Shown here: positions 35,205-43,866 of the stretch, one piece after another
Position numbering within the stretch: position 1 is the stretch's first letter
Layout of the letters: every line of letters starts with the position of its first letter
NCBI GenBank assembly: GCA_039029135.1
Contig: JBCCGT010000031.1
Location: forward strand, 1 to 53,518
Direction of reading: 5' to 3'
Source of the DNA: JALZVT01 sp039029135
GTDB lineage: Bacteria; Pseudomonadota; Gammaproteobacteria; Pseudomonadales; Azotimanducaceae
Length of the DNA stretch: 53,518 nt
Position numbers and translations under genes: made by a program
Notes under the pieces: model-generated
Databases searched by the model: none
What the model saw: the letters and a program-made list of their open reading frames with translations, nothing else
What the model was told of the DNA's origin: nothing

Positions 35205-35379
35205 AGCCGGTCAGGCTGGTGCAGCGTCGCGGAAGCGACACAGCATAGTGCAGAGAACCGGCGCAGTGGCTGTCTAACAAAGGCCAAACCAGCGCCTTCG
35301 ATTCGCCCTGCCCAGCGCATCCTCGGTGTAAAGTCGAACTCGCTATAAAACACGCGGCGGAAGCACGGACTCTTCAGCT

Positions 35380-35466
35380 ATGCGTCTTCGACTCGAGGAA
35401 AGAATCGCCATCGGGGTGGTCACCCTGCCCGCACTATTGGCGCTGCTGTTTCTACTGGCCACCTAA
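35380..35466 (+). CDS. Candidate 28-residue single-span membrane peptide
   Basis: ATG at 35380 to TAA at 35464-35466 gives MRLRLEERIAIGVVTLPALL (first 20 residues) followed by ALLFLLAT: a charged N-terminus and one strongly hydrophobic segment. TATAAA lies 31 nt upstream (35344-35349), a possible -10 element, but no clear ribosome site precedes the ATG. The frame lies alone in the 380-bp gap between the esterase and the SGNH protein. Charge followed by a clean hydrophobic span is typical of small membrane proteins, but chance is possible at this length. Confidence 0.35.
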   Translation: MRLRLEERIAIGVVTLPALLALLFLLAT

Positions 35467-35584
35467 GCGCCGTGCTGGCGCAAGCCTGCATTTGTTCACA
35501 GTCACACAACAATCCTCGACGCCATTGAGCGCGAAGACGCGTACACTATTGATCAATATTGTTGACATAGCTCTGCGAGTCGCC

Positions 35585-38500
35585 ATGCGCGTTTGCCAAC
35601 GCACAAGCCCCGCGAATTCAACAGACGGCCAGCGCGCTCCGCATCCGGCAGCGCTTTGTCTGTGTGCCCTGCTCGGCCTCGCGCTGTCCGCGGGCGCCTG
35701 GGGCGGGTCGCTGAGCGCGAGCGAAACCCCGGTGACCGGCACGATCAACCTCACCGACCGCGGTCCCACCGACTGGGCCCACTGGGGCCGCGAAGGCATC
35801 GGCATGACGATGATGGCGAGTGGCAACGGGGCGATCTCCAACTATACGCCGCTCGGCGGCGCGAACCCCTCGCGGACCACCGCGGTCAAGGCGCGCTACA
35901 GCTGGAGCAACGGCACCCCCATCGAGACCAGCACGCCGGCTAACAACGGGCTGCGCGTGTTCAACCCTGATGCGGGCTTTGGTGTGTCGGTGAGCGCCGG
36001 CGTCGCGGCCCATACGCTCGAACTGTACGTCGGAGCGCGCAAAGCGAACGGCATCCTGCAGTTCACGCTCGCTGATGGCAGCGCGCCACCTGTGGTGGTC
36101 GCGGTGAACCAGCCGGGCGGCAAATCGACTCGACGCGTCACCGTCGAATTCACCCCGGACAATCCGACGACGCTGGACATCACCTGGACGCTGAGCAGCA
36201 CCAACGGCAGCGGCTGGATGAGTCTCGAGGCTGCGGCGCTGGAATCGGGCCCCCCGATCGGCAACCAGCCGCCGACGTTTACGTCGATCGCCGACCAGAC
36301 GCTGGTCGGCGGCGAGCTGCTGTCGGTGGCGGTCACGACCAGCGATCCAGACGGCCCGGCTACGACGACGCTGACCGCGACCAGCGATCTGCCTGGCGCC
36401 GATCTAACGCTCACGGACAACGGCGACGGCACCGGACTGCTCGAGTGGCCGTCGACCGAAGACGCCATCGACAGCCAACCCTATACCGTGACCGTTACCG
36501 CTACCGACGCGGACGGCGCCGCGACCGATGAGGTCTTTACGGTGCTGGTTAGTGCGGAACAGACCGGCACCCTGGGCGGTACGGCCACGCTCGCGCCTGC
36601 GCGTATCGATCTGTCCGCCGTGGGCGCGGACGACTGGGTTCACTTCGCGCCGACCAACAGCGTGCCGTTGGTGCGCAAGGCCGACGGCGGCAACCTGATC
36701 TCTGACATGTCACCGATTGACGCCGCGCCGTTCCGCTCATCGGGTCATCGCGCGATTTACTCCTGGAACGACGGCGCGCCGATCGTGAGCGACACATCCA
36801 GCCGCACCGGCTGGCGGATCCAGGGCGAGGGCAATGGCTTCGAGCTGACGGTGGCGGCGGGTACGAGCGAGCAGCGGCTGCTGCTGTATCTCGGCATCAA
36901 CAAATCTGTTGGTCGGGTCACCGCGTGGCTGAGCGACGGCAGCGCGATGCCGCTCGACTTCACCTTTACCGACAACAAGAAGCGAACCTATGTCGCCGAG
37001 CTGAATTTCACCGCAGGCAGCGACGGCGAGACGCTCACCGTGCGCTACGAGCTCGATACGGCCAACAACGTCAACAAGAGCTGGGTGAGTCTCGAGGCCG
37101 CGGCGGTACAGATCGCCCGCGAACTCAGCCTGCCCTACAGCAACGACTTCGAATCCGATCTGGGTGATTGGCGTTTCGTTGATGAGGCCCAGCGCGCGTC
37201 CGACTGGAGCATTGCGAACGGGCGACTCGTGCAGCGCGAACCGTTGGGCATCACCGGCCGCGCGATGCAGGGCGCGCTGCAGGTTGGCTCCTACGCCTAC
37301 CTGCTGGGCAGCGAGGCACTGGCGAATTACCGCATCCAGGTACGCGCCCTGGGCACCGCCGAGAGCGCGCAGGATGTCGGCGCGATACTGCGACTGGATG
37401 CAAACGGCGACGATCATCTGCGTCTGTCGTTCAGCGGCGCAAACAGCTTTTCGCGCCTGGAAAAATATGCCAGCGGCAGCGTCACCACGTTCGCCAGCAA
37501 CGCGCGCGGCTACCTGCCCGGCGACGTCAACGACTGGGACATCGTCGCCGACGGCCCCATCGTGACGGTCAGCATCGACGGCGAAAAACGCTTCGCTAGC
37601 TACGACACGGAACTATCGGCCGGTGCGGTGGGCCTCTACTGCCGCGACGAATGCGAGTTCGACGACTTTGCGTTACTCGAGCCACCGGGCGAGCCCGCGC
37701 TCTTCATCACGACGCCGGCATACACGGTCTTCACGACTTCGACCTTCACCGCAGCGGCGGTGGTCACGACCGCGCCCGCCGGCGCGACCGTCGCGTTCGC
37801 CATCGCCGGCGCTGGCGGCGCGTGCGGCTCGACGACACAGCCCAGCCCAGGCCTGTTCGAGGCCAGTTGCACGCTGCCGACCAATGGCAATCACAGCCTG
37901 ACAGCGCAGCTCTTCGACTCTGAGCTCAACCTGCTCGATACGGATACGCGCGATCCGCTGGCACTGGGCGACAGCTATGTGGCCCTCGGCGACAGCATCA
38001 CCGCAGGCACGGATGATCGCACCGCGAACGATGCCACCTCCGCGAATGGACTGGTCCGCGGCGTGCAGGGGTTCGAGGCGCCGCTCGCCGACGCCTTGGA
38101 AGCCGATACGGGCAATCCTACGGTCGTTGCCAACAGCGGCGTCGCGGGCGATACGTCCACGACGCTGTTGAACGAACGCCTGGACGGCTTTCTGCAGCGC
38201 TACGCGGACGCCAACTACGTCATTCTCAGCACGGGCGTCAACGACGCGGCGCTGGATCTGCCGAGCGGTCTGGGCTGCACCGATGCAGGCTGCGACGGCA
38301 CCTACGCGGGCACTATGCAGGACATCGTTAACGCAGCCGCCACCGCCGGCAAGGGCGTCATAGTACCGACGCTGCCACCGCGTTTCGGCGTAGCACTCGG
38401 ACAGCCATACGCCGACCCCGCCACCGATGTCAGCAACCTGCTGCTCAGGGACGGCTACAACGAAGTTATTCGTAACCAGCTACAGAACATCACGGTCGGA

Positions 38501-39088
38501 GCGGACTTCTACGACTTTTTCCTTGGTCAGGAAAACCGCTTCTACCTGTACCAAACCAACCTACATCCGAACGCGCTGGGCTATCGCATCATGGCCCGCA
38601 TGCTGCGCAACTCGATCACGGGCGGCACCGGGCTGCCTTGGATAGCGACCGATCTGTGCCGGCGACCGTCGACTGGCGCGGCCTGTTCTGCGCCGCTGGT
38701 CTACAAACAGAACTTTGTCGAGATCGGCGATCCGCTGTTTATCGATATGGACGCGCGCGTTACCAACATGCCGTCGTCGTTCGCTGAGGGTCGCTGGATC
38801 CAGACCGCAGACTCGGACCGCAATCGCAACAACGCCGACTTTTTCAGTTTCGATGTCGACGAGACGGTGACGCTGTACGTCGCTTATGACGAGCGGGCGA
38901 CGTCGCTGCCGAGCTGGCTGGCCGGTTTCACGCCGACCGCGCTGTTCATTACGACCAACGACCCGTTTACGCCCCGACTAGACGTCTATGCGTTGACCGG
39001 CGTCAGCGGTAGCGTAACGCTGGGCGGCGCCGAGGCGAACGCCCACGGCGCGTTCACCAACTGGATCGCGGTGCTCATCGAAGAATAA
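35585..39088 (+). CDS. Exported multidomain SGNH/GDSL hydrolase
   Basis: 1167 residues from the ATG at 35585, chosen over 35492 because it places the signal segment (AALCLCALLGLALSAGAWGG) near the start. Domains: a beta-rich unit (about 48-222), an Ig/cadherin-like unit (225-325, PPTFTSIADQT start), a second copy of the first unit (331-509; both end in WxSLEAAAxx), a concanavalin-like domain (513-699, NDFESDLGDWRF), an Ig-like domain, the SGNH domain (about 796-1019) and a C-terminal beta domain. SGNH blocks: LGDSITAGT with Ser804, GVAGD, STGVND, and NLHPNALGY with His994. The acid normally 3 residues before this His is Thr991. Probably a secreted esterase or deacetylase acting on polysaccharide. 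Confidence 0.87.
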   Translation: MRVCQRTSPANSTDGQRAPHPAALCLCALLGLALSAGAWGGSLSASETPVTGTINLTDRGPTDWAHWGREGIGMTMMASGNGAISNYTPLGGANPSRTTAVKARYSWSNGTPIETSTPANNGLRVFNPDAGFGVSVSAGVAAHTLELYVGARKANGILQFTLADGSAPPVVVAVNQPGGKSTRRVTVEFTPDNPTTLDITWTLSSTNGSGWMSLEAAALESGPPIGNQPPTFTSIADQTLVGGELLSVAVTTSDPDGPATTTLTATSDLPGADLTLTDNGDGTGLLEWPSTEDAIDSQPYTVTVTATDADGAATDEVFTVLVSAEQTGTLGGTATLAPARIDLSAVGADDWVHFAPTNSVPLVRKADGGNLISDMSPIDAAPFRSSGHRAIYSWNDGAPIVSDTSSRTGWRIQGEGNGFELTVAAGTSEQRLLLYLGINKSVGRVTAWLSDGSAMPLDFTFTDNKKRTYVAELNFTAGSDGETLTVRYELDTANNVNKSWVSLEAAAVQIARELSLPYSNDFESDLGDWRFVDEAQRASDWSIANGRLVQREPLGITGRAMQGALQVGSYAYLLGSEALANYRIQVRALGTAESAQDVGAILRLDANGDDHLRLSFSGANSFSRLEKYASGSVTTFASNARGYLPGDVNDWDIVADGPIVTVSIDGEKRFASYDTELSAGAVGLYCRDECEFDDFALLEPPGEPALFITTPAYTVFTTSTFTAAAVVTTAPAGATVAFAIAGAGGACGSTTQPSPGLFEASCTLPTNGNHSLTAQLFDSELNLLDTDTRDPLALGDSYVALGDSITAGTDDRTANDATSANGLVRGVQGFEAPLADALEADTGNPTVVANSGVAGDTSTTLLNERLDGFLQRYADANYVILSTGVNDAALDLPSGLGCTDAGCDGTYAGTMQDIVNAAATAGKGVIVPTLPPRFGVALGQPYADPATDVSNLLLRDGYNEVIRNQLQNITVGADFYDFFLGQENRFYLYQTNLHPNALGYRIMARMLRNSITGGTGLPWIATDLCRRPSTGAACSAPLVYKQNFVEIGDPLFIDMDARVTNMPSSFAEGRWIQTADSDRNRNNADFFSFDVDETVTLYVAYDERATSLPSWLAGFTPTALFITTNDPFTPRLDVYALTGVSGSVTLGGAEANAHGAFTNWIAVLIEE

Positions 39089-39099
39089 GGCGTAGCGCC

Positions 39100-40272
39100 T
39101 CACGCGGCCGTGGGAAACAGCCGCAAAAAGTTCTCGCAGTAGAAGGCACTACGCACCGCGTCGCTGGCATCCCCGAGGTGTCCCTCGAATTTGCCGATCG
39201 GATCGCGTCCGCCTTCGATGTGTGGGTAGTCGCTGGAGAACAGATACAGCTCGGGGGCCGAGTCCCGAATCAGGCGACCGACGTCCTCGTGCGGGAATGG
39301 CGTGAAGCCCATCTGCGTGCGAAGCTGTTCGCTGGGCGGGATCTCGAAGCGCATCGACTCATCGACGCGGCTGTAAATTCGCGCGATCGAATCAAGGCGT
39401 CGCGCCAGCTCCGGCACCCAGCCGGCGCCGAGTTCAACCGCCGCGCCGCGCAGCCGTGGATGGCGCGCCAGCACTCCGTCGACAAGCAGCATGGATACGA
39501 ACGTCTCGGCCCACTGATGCATGATGGTGGCGTCCTTGGTGCGCACGTTCTCACCGCCGCCCATCCAATCCCGCGTTGCGGCGCGGCCATTGTTGGTCCA
39601 GTCGCCCAGCGCCTGCAGGGGCGCGCCGCCGACGTGTAGCACAAACGGCACGTCGGCCTCCGCCAATCGCGCCCAGAAGCCCTCGAGGTCGACGTGTCCG
39701 GGCGCGTGCCCGAGCGGCGCGCGATGCGGCACCCAGATGGCGGCGGCCCCCTGCTCGATCGCCCACTGCGCTTCCTCGATCGCCCGCTCCGGCACGTCGA
39801 GCGGCACCACGCAGACCGGCATCAGACGCGCGTCGGCGGCACAGAATTCCAGCATGTGACGATTGTGCGCGCGCGTCGCCCCATAGCGCAGTCGCTGAGG
39901 GTAGTTTTTGCTCGGGTGAAAGGGCTGCACCACGCTGTGCGTGGCAAACACTAGCTGTTTTTTGAAGCCCAGCATGTCGAGGGCGGTCGTCCGATCGGAC
40001 GCCGTGAACGCGCCCAGCGCCTGGATCTCCTTCGACTTGGCGATGAGCTCGTCGCCAAGCGCGATCTGCGCCGACACGTGTGCGTCGCTATGGCGATTGC
40101 CGTTAGCAACGATCTCCGCGACCTCCGCGTCGGTGACGATGGACGCGCTGTAGCTGACGGGCTTCAGCTCCTCGCGAATCGCCGGATCGGCGTAGGCCGT
40201 GATGAAATCAGGCAACTCCATGATGTGACTGTCGGCGTCATAGAAGGCCCGGTCGGCGGGTGCATAGGTCAT
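39100..40272 (-). CDS. Amidohydrolase family protein (amidohydrolase_2, ACMSD-like)
   Basis: 390 residues. The metal site starts DADSHIME (Asp12, Asp14, His16), followed by PHRAPLGHAPGHVDLEGFWARLAEADVPFVLHVGG, an acidic-rich barrel, and the late Asp in LFSSDYPHIEGGRDPIGKF. This is the amidohydrolase_2 branch, which includes decarboxylases of the ACMSD type as well as hydrolases, so the reaction (C-C or C-N/C-O cleavage) is open. The ATG at 40272 has GGAGAG at about 6 nt. It converges with the SGNH gene (11-bp gap) and follows the hybrid kinase on the same strand by 57 bp. Cytoplasmic. Confidence 0.9.
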   Translation of the reverse strand: MTYAPADRAFYDADSHIMELPDFITAYADPAIREELKPVSYSASIVTDAEVAEIVANGNRHSDAHVSAQIALGDELIAKSKEIQALGAFTASDRTTALDMLGFKKQLVFATHSVVQPFHPSKNYPQRLRYGATRAHNRHMLEFCAADARLMPVCVVPLDVPERAIEEAQWAIEQGAAAIWVPHRAPLGHAPGHVDLEGFWARLAEADVPFVLHVGGAPLQALGDWTNNGRAATRDWMGGGENVRTKDATIMHQWAETFVSMLLVDGVLARHPRLRGAAVELGAGWVPELARRLDSIARIYSRVDESMRFEIPPSEQLRTQMGFTPFPHEDVGRLIRDSAPELYLFSSDYPHIEGGRDPIGKFEGHLGDASDAVRSAFYCENFLRLFPTAA

Positions 40273-40329
40273 CGTCGGCTCTCCCCAAAAGCTGTTGTCT
40301 TGACCAGGCCTTACGGTAGCGAGGCAAAC

Positions 40330-42513
40330 TCAGGAGGACAATAGCGCCTCGACGCTGCTCAGCAGCTCGCCATGCCGCAGAGGCTTGGCGAGAAAGGCGC
40401 TGCGTTCTTTTTCTAGTTCTTCCGCGCTCATCAGCTCGAACGCGTAACCGGAGATGTACAGCACCGGCAACTCTGGCAGCGTCCTGCGCAGCCGGCGTGC
40501 AAGCGAGGATCCGCGATCGGCGGGCAGCATCATGTCGGTCACCAGCAGCTCCGGCGCTTTCTTGGCGCCCGCAACCAGCCGTTCAGCGGTGAACGTATCG
40601 GGCGCGGCCAGCACTTCGTGCCCGGCACGCTGTAGGACCTTCGTGATGAAGCGTCTGACGTCGTCTTCGTCCTCGCAAAGCAGCACCATCGCCGGACGAC
40701 TGCTGCTCGGCAGGCCGTGGGGAACGTCGTCCTGCGCTGGATCGGCCATCGGCAGCATCAGCGTCAGCGTCGTGCCCCGGCCCTCGATGCTCGCGATATT
40801 CAGCGTACCGCCGTGCGCGCGCGCGATACCGTGCGCGCCGGCCAGTCCCAAACCGCGACCGGCCGCCGAATACTCTCCCCCCTGCGCCTCTGTGCCGGCC
40901 TGAGGTTTCGGTGCCTGCATCGGGGCAGGTTTCGTCGTAAAGAAGGGCTCGAACGCGCGCTCGAGCTGCTCGGTCGCCATGCCGGGGCCCGTGTCCCGAA
41001 GCTTGATCATCATATAGTCGCCGGGTGCAAGTTCCGTCAGCCCCAGGTCAGCGCTGCTGACGTCGCGGAACGCCAATTCGATTGCGAAGCTGCGCTCGCC
41101 GCTGCGTTTGTGCTGCAACGCCTCACCCGCGTTGCGCGTAACGTTGAGCAACAGCTGTCTCAGCTCGACCACGTTGCCGCGCACCCACAGCGGACGCTCG
41201 AAGCCGAGCACGACGAGTTCGACGTCATCACCCAGCGCTTGCCTCATTACGCCTTCGAACTCGCGAATCGCCTTACTAACGTCGAACAGTTCGAACGCCT
41301 GCCGGTCGGGGCCGCCGCCGCTGATCTGTCGCAGGCGGGTCGTGAGCCGGACGGCCTCGTTCGTCGCGGTCAGCACCGCCTCGCGTTCGGGCCCCGGTAT
41401 CATCAGATCGCCGAAGCCGCGAATCACGGTTAGTAGATTATTGAAGTCGTGGGCGAGTCCCGCCGCCAACAGCGCGGACCCCCGGAGCTGGTCGGCGCGG
41501 CTCAGCGCCGCGCGCGCCTGCATATCCACGCTCATGTCGCGCAAGACAACGTACCAGCGACGACCGTCGATCGTCGTGTCCGCGTTCAGCCGCAGCGCCA
41601 CGGCCTCGCCGTCAGCGGACTCCGGATCAGCGACCGCGTAGAGCTCAACCCATAGCCAGTGCCCTTCGACATGGCGCAGGCGCACCTCGGCGCGAAATCC
41701 GCTCTCGACGCTGACCTGAAACTGATGCGCGAGCTCGCGAGCATCATCCGGGTGGACGCTGTCGAGAAAGCGGCTGCCGGGCCAGTGGTCGTCCTCCCAG
41801 CCGGTCAGCGCCGACAGGCGCGGATCGACATAACCCACAAGGTCACCGTGCAACATGAGGAATCCCGGAAACCCGTGCTCCACGAATCGCCGCACCGTCT
41901 CCTGAAAACCGCGCAGGCGGCCCTCACTGCGTTCCGAATCGCTGATGCGTGCCCGCAGCAACACCTCCGCCGTGATCGCTGCAGAACCAACGGCAACCGC
42001 GATGATCGCGACGCTGATGATCAACTGGTCGGAGCGCACCGACTCGCCGGCCAACAGTGCCGGGCCGTACACGATGACGAGGGCCAGCGTGAATAGCGTC
42101 CAGGCCGCCCCGGTACGCGGCCCGACCAGGTGCGCGCCCAGCAGCGGCAGCAATAGCATGGAGACCAGGCTGAAGCCGCTGTCGGGCCCGAAATCAGCTG
42201 CAAGCGCTGCGAATACCAGCAGCACCATCAGGTGCCCGGCCAGCCCCACCGAGTTCGTGACGCGCAGCAACAACAGCACTAACAGGAATGGCGGCGTAAA
42301 ACTCATGGCGACGACAACGCCGTATTCGTGTCCCGCGTCGCGCAGAAGGAACCCCACTGGAACGCAGAACATCGCCGCTAGGATGCTCGAGATCACGACC
42401 AGCGTCGCGCGTCGACGAGATTCCTCAGGGACGCTGTCGAATGACGGATAACAGGCTCGCAGTACGGCGAGAGCACGGTTACGGAAAAGGTCGCTGAAAT
42501 CGGTTCGCTGCAA
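40330..42513 (-). CDS. Membrane hybrid sensor histidine kinase with C-terminal receiver
   Basis: 727 residues. Six or so hydrophobic segments fill residues 36-190. A PAS-like domain follows (about 200-330, FLMLHGDLVGYVDPRLSALTGW), then the H-box ALLAAGLAHDFNNLLTVI with His355, N-box NVTRNAGEA (Asn461), DTGPGM (507-512), FEPFFTTK, GRGLGLA (552-558), and a receiver domain with CEDEDD, phospho-Asp660 and Lys710. The H-box type (HDFNNLL) is that of NtrB/PAS-linked hybrid kinases. Translation must start at the TTG at 42513, since an in-frame stop lies 9 nt upstream, unless the first transmembrane segments are lost. No separate response regulator is adjacent, so its output partner is elsewhere. About 20 Pro/Gln-rich residues are inserted in the ATP-lid region. 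Confidence 0.92.
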   Translation of the reverse strand: MQRTDFSDLFRNRALAVLRACYPSFDSVPEESRRRATLVVISSILAAMFCVPVGFLLRDAGHEYGVVVAMSFTPPFLLVLLLLRVTNSVGLAGHLMVLLVFAALAADFGPDSGFSLVSMLLLPLLGAHLVGPRTGAAWTLFTLALVIVYGPALLAGESVRSDQLIISVAIIAVAVGSAAITAEVLLRARISDSERSEGRLRGFQETVRRFVEHGFPGFLMLHGDLVGYVDPRLSALTGWEDDHWPGSRFLDSVHPDDARELAHQFQVSVESGFRAEVRLRHVEGHWLWVELYAVADPESADGEAVALRLNADTTIDGRRWYVVLRDMSVDMQARAALSRADQLRGSALLAAGLAHDFNNLLTVIRGFGDLMIPGPEREAVLTATNEAVRLTTRLRQISGGGPDRQAFELFDVSKAIREFEGVMRQALGDDVELVVLGFERPLWVRGNVVELRQLLLNVTRNAGEALQHKRSGERSFAIELAFRDVSSADLGLTELAPGDYMMIKLRDTGPGMATEQLERAFEPFFTTKPAPMQAPKPQAGTEAQGGEYSAAGRGLGLAGAHGIARAHGGTLNIASIEGRGTTLTLMLPMADPAQDDVPHGLPSSSRPAMVLLCEDEDDVRRFITKVLQRAGHEVLAAPDTFTAERLVAGAKKAPELLVTDMMLPADRGSSLARRLRRTLPELPVLYISGYAFELMSAEELEKERSAFLAKPLRHGELLSSVEALLSS

Positions 42514-42680
42514 CGCTGCTTAGGCTAATGTTAGACCGAGTAGATTTTGCCTGTTTGCCGTGTCCGATTACAGCCCTTTAAGGCACACTCGACCAAGGTT
42601 TAGCCGGTCTCAAGCGGGACTTGCAGCGCCCCGAGTAGCGGCGTCGATCGGCCTTCGAATCTGATCTCCAAAGTCCCGCA

Positions 42681-43601
42681 TCAAGCACCCCGCGCTCGCA
42701 GCGGTGCGACCACCTCGCGTGCCAGCAACGCCTCGTTCGCGGCCATGTAATCCGTCCGGCAGGCCGAATTGAGAATGATGGTACGCGCGCCCGCATCGAT
42801 GTACTCCTGGAGCCGTGCGATGCACATCGCCGGATCACCCGCCAGCGCATAGCGGTCCACAAGTTGGGAAAAATCCTGGTTGTACTGTTTCGACAGGCGG
42901 GCGGCGGCCATCGCGCGGCCGGTTGCGGCGTCTTCGTGAACGGCGCAGAAGATGAACAGCCCAGGCTCGATGGGGGTCTCACGCCCGGCGTCAACGGCAG
43001 CGGCGTTGATGGTCGCAAGGCTTTCCGCCAGCTTCTCCGGCGTGTACATGTACGGCAGCCAGCCGGTACCGAAGCGCGCGCAGCGACGCATCGCCGCCTC
43101 GGAGCGCCCGGACACCCAGATCGGCACGGATCCCGCGACCGGTTTTGGGTCCAGGGTGACACCGCCGAGTTGGCTGAATCGTCCATCGAAATGCACATCA
43201 TCCTCGCGCCACAGCCGAGTCATGATGTCGAGCGCCTCGTTGGTCCGCGCGCCGCGCTCGGCCACCGGCACGCCGCAGGCGTCGAACTCACGCGCGAACT
43301 CACCGCCGACACCGACGCCGAGATGAAAACGGCCATTGGACACGCGATCGAGCGTCGTGACCTGCTTGGCGAGCAGCGCGGGCGGATATAGCGGTGCGAG
43401 TGTGATCGTGCTCATCAGGCCGATCTCGGTGGTCGCGCCCGCGGCGGCCGCGAGCGTAATGAGCCCGTTGCCGATCGGACCATAGAAGAACACGTGTTCA
43501 CCCGTCGCCACGAACTGATAGCCGAGCTGCTCCGCTTCGCGAGCGTTCTCCGCAGCTCGATCCATGCGCCGCAGGCCGATACCGAAACGCAGCTCCTCCA
43601 T
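42681..43601 (-). CDS. LLM-class flavin-dependent oxidoreductase
   Basis: 306 residues of the luciferase-like TIM-barrel family. Seen: FGIGLRRMDRAAENAREAEQLGYQFVATGEHVFFYGP, TLAPLYPPALLAKQVTTLDRVSNGRFHLGVGVGGEFAREFDACGVP, DPKPVAGSVPIWVSGRSEAAMRRCARFGTGWLPYMYTPEKLAES. This second LLM gene is only distantly similar to the one at 27902 and probably has a different substrate. The ATG at 43601 has AGGGGG about 8 nt upstream. It stands divergently from the sulfatase gene across 265 bp, which includes an AT-rich patch near 43778-43813. Cofactor FMN or F420 is not decided by the sequence. Confidence 0.9.
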   Translation of the reverse strand: MEELRFGIGLRRMDRAAENAREAEQLGYQFVATGEHVFFYGPIGNGLITLAAAAGATTEIGLMSTITLAPLYPPALLAKQVTTLDRVSNGRFHLGVGVGGEFAREFDACGVPVAERGARTNEALDIMTRLWREDDVHFDGRFSQLGGVTLDPKPVAGSVPIWVSGRSEAAMRRCARFGTGWLPYMYTPEKLAESLATINAAAVDAGRETPIEPGLFIFCAVHEDAATGRAMAAARLSKQYNQDFSQLVDRYALAGDPAMCIARLQEYIDAGARTIILNSACRTDYMAANEALLAREVVAPLRARGA

Positions 43602-43866
43602 TACCGGACCCCCTAAACACCTACCGTGATCGATCGTTCAGCTTAGCGCCAACGTCCCGCTGCGTCGCCGGGCACCGGCAAACCAGGCTCGAAACAGGTC
43701 CTGCCGGACACCGCTGCGGCGGGCGCATCCTGCGCGACGTCTCAGAAGCGAAAACTGCCTCTGCGTGAGCGCACAAAACCACAAATTTATGCAATAAAAC
43801 TGGCATATTCGGCGCACCCCGGCGCTAGACTCGGCGGACCGATAGCTGCGGTCTGACCGGTACCCC

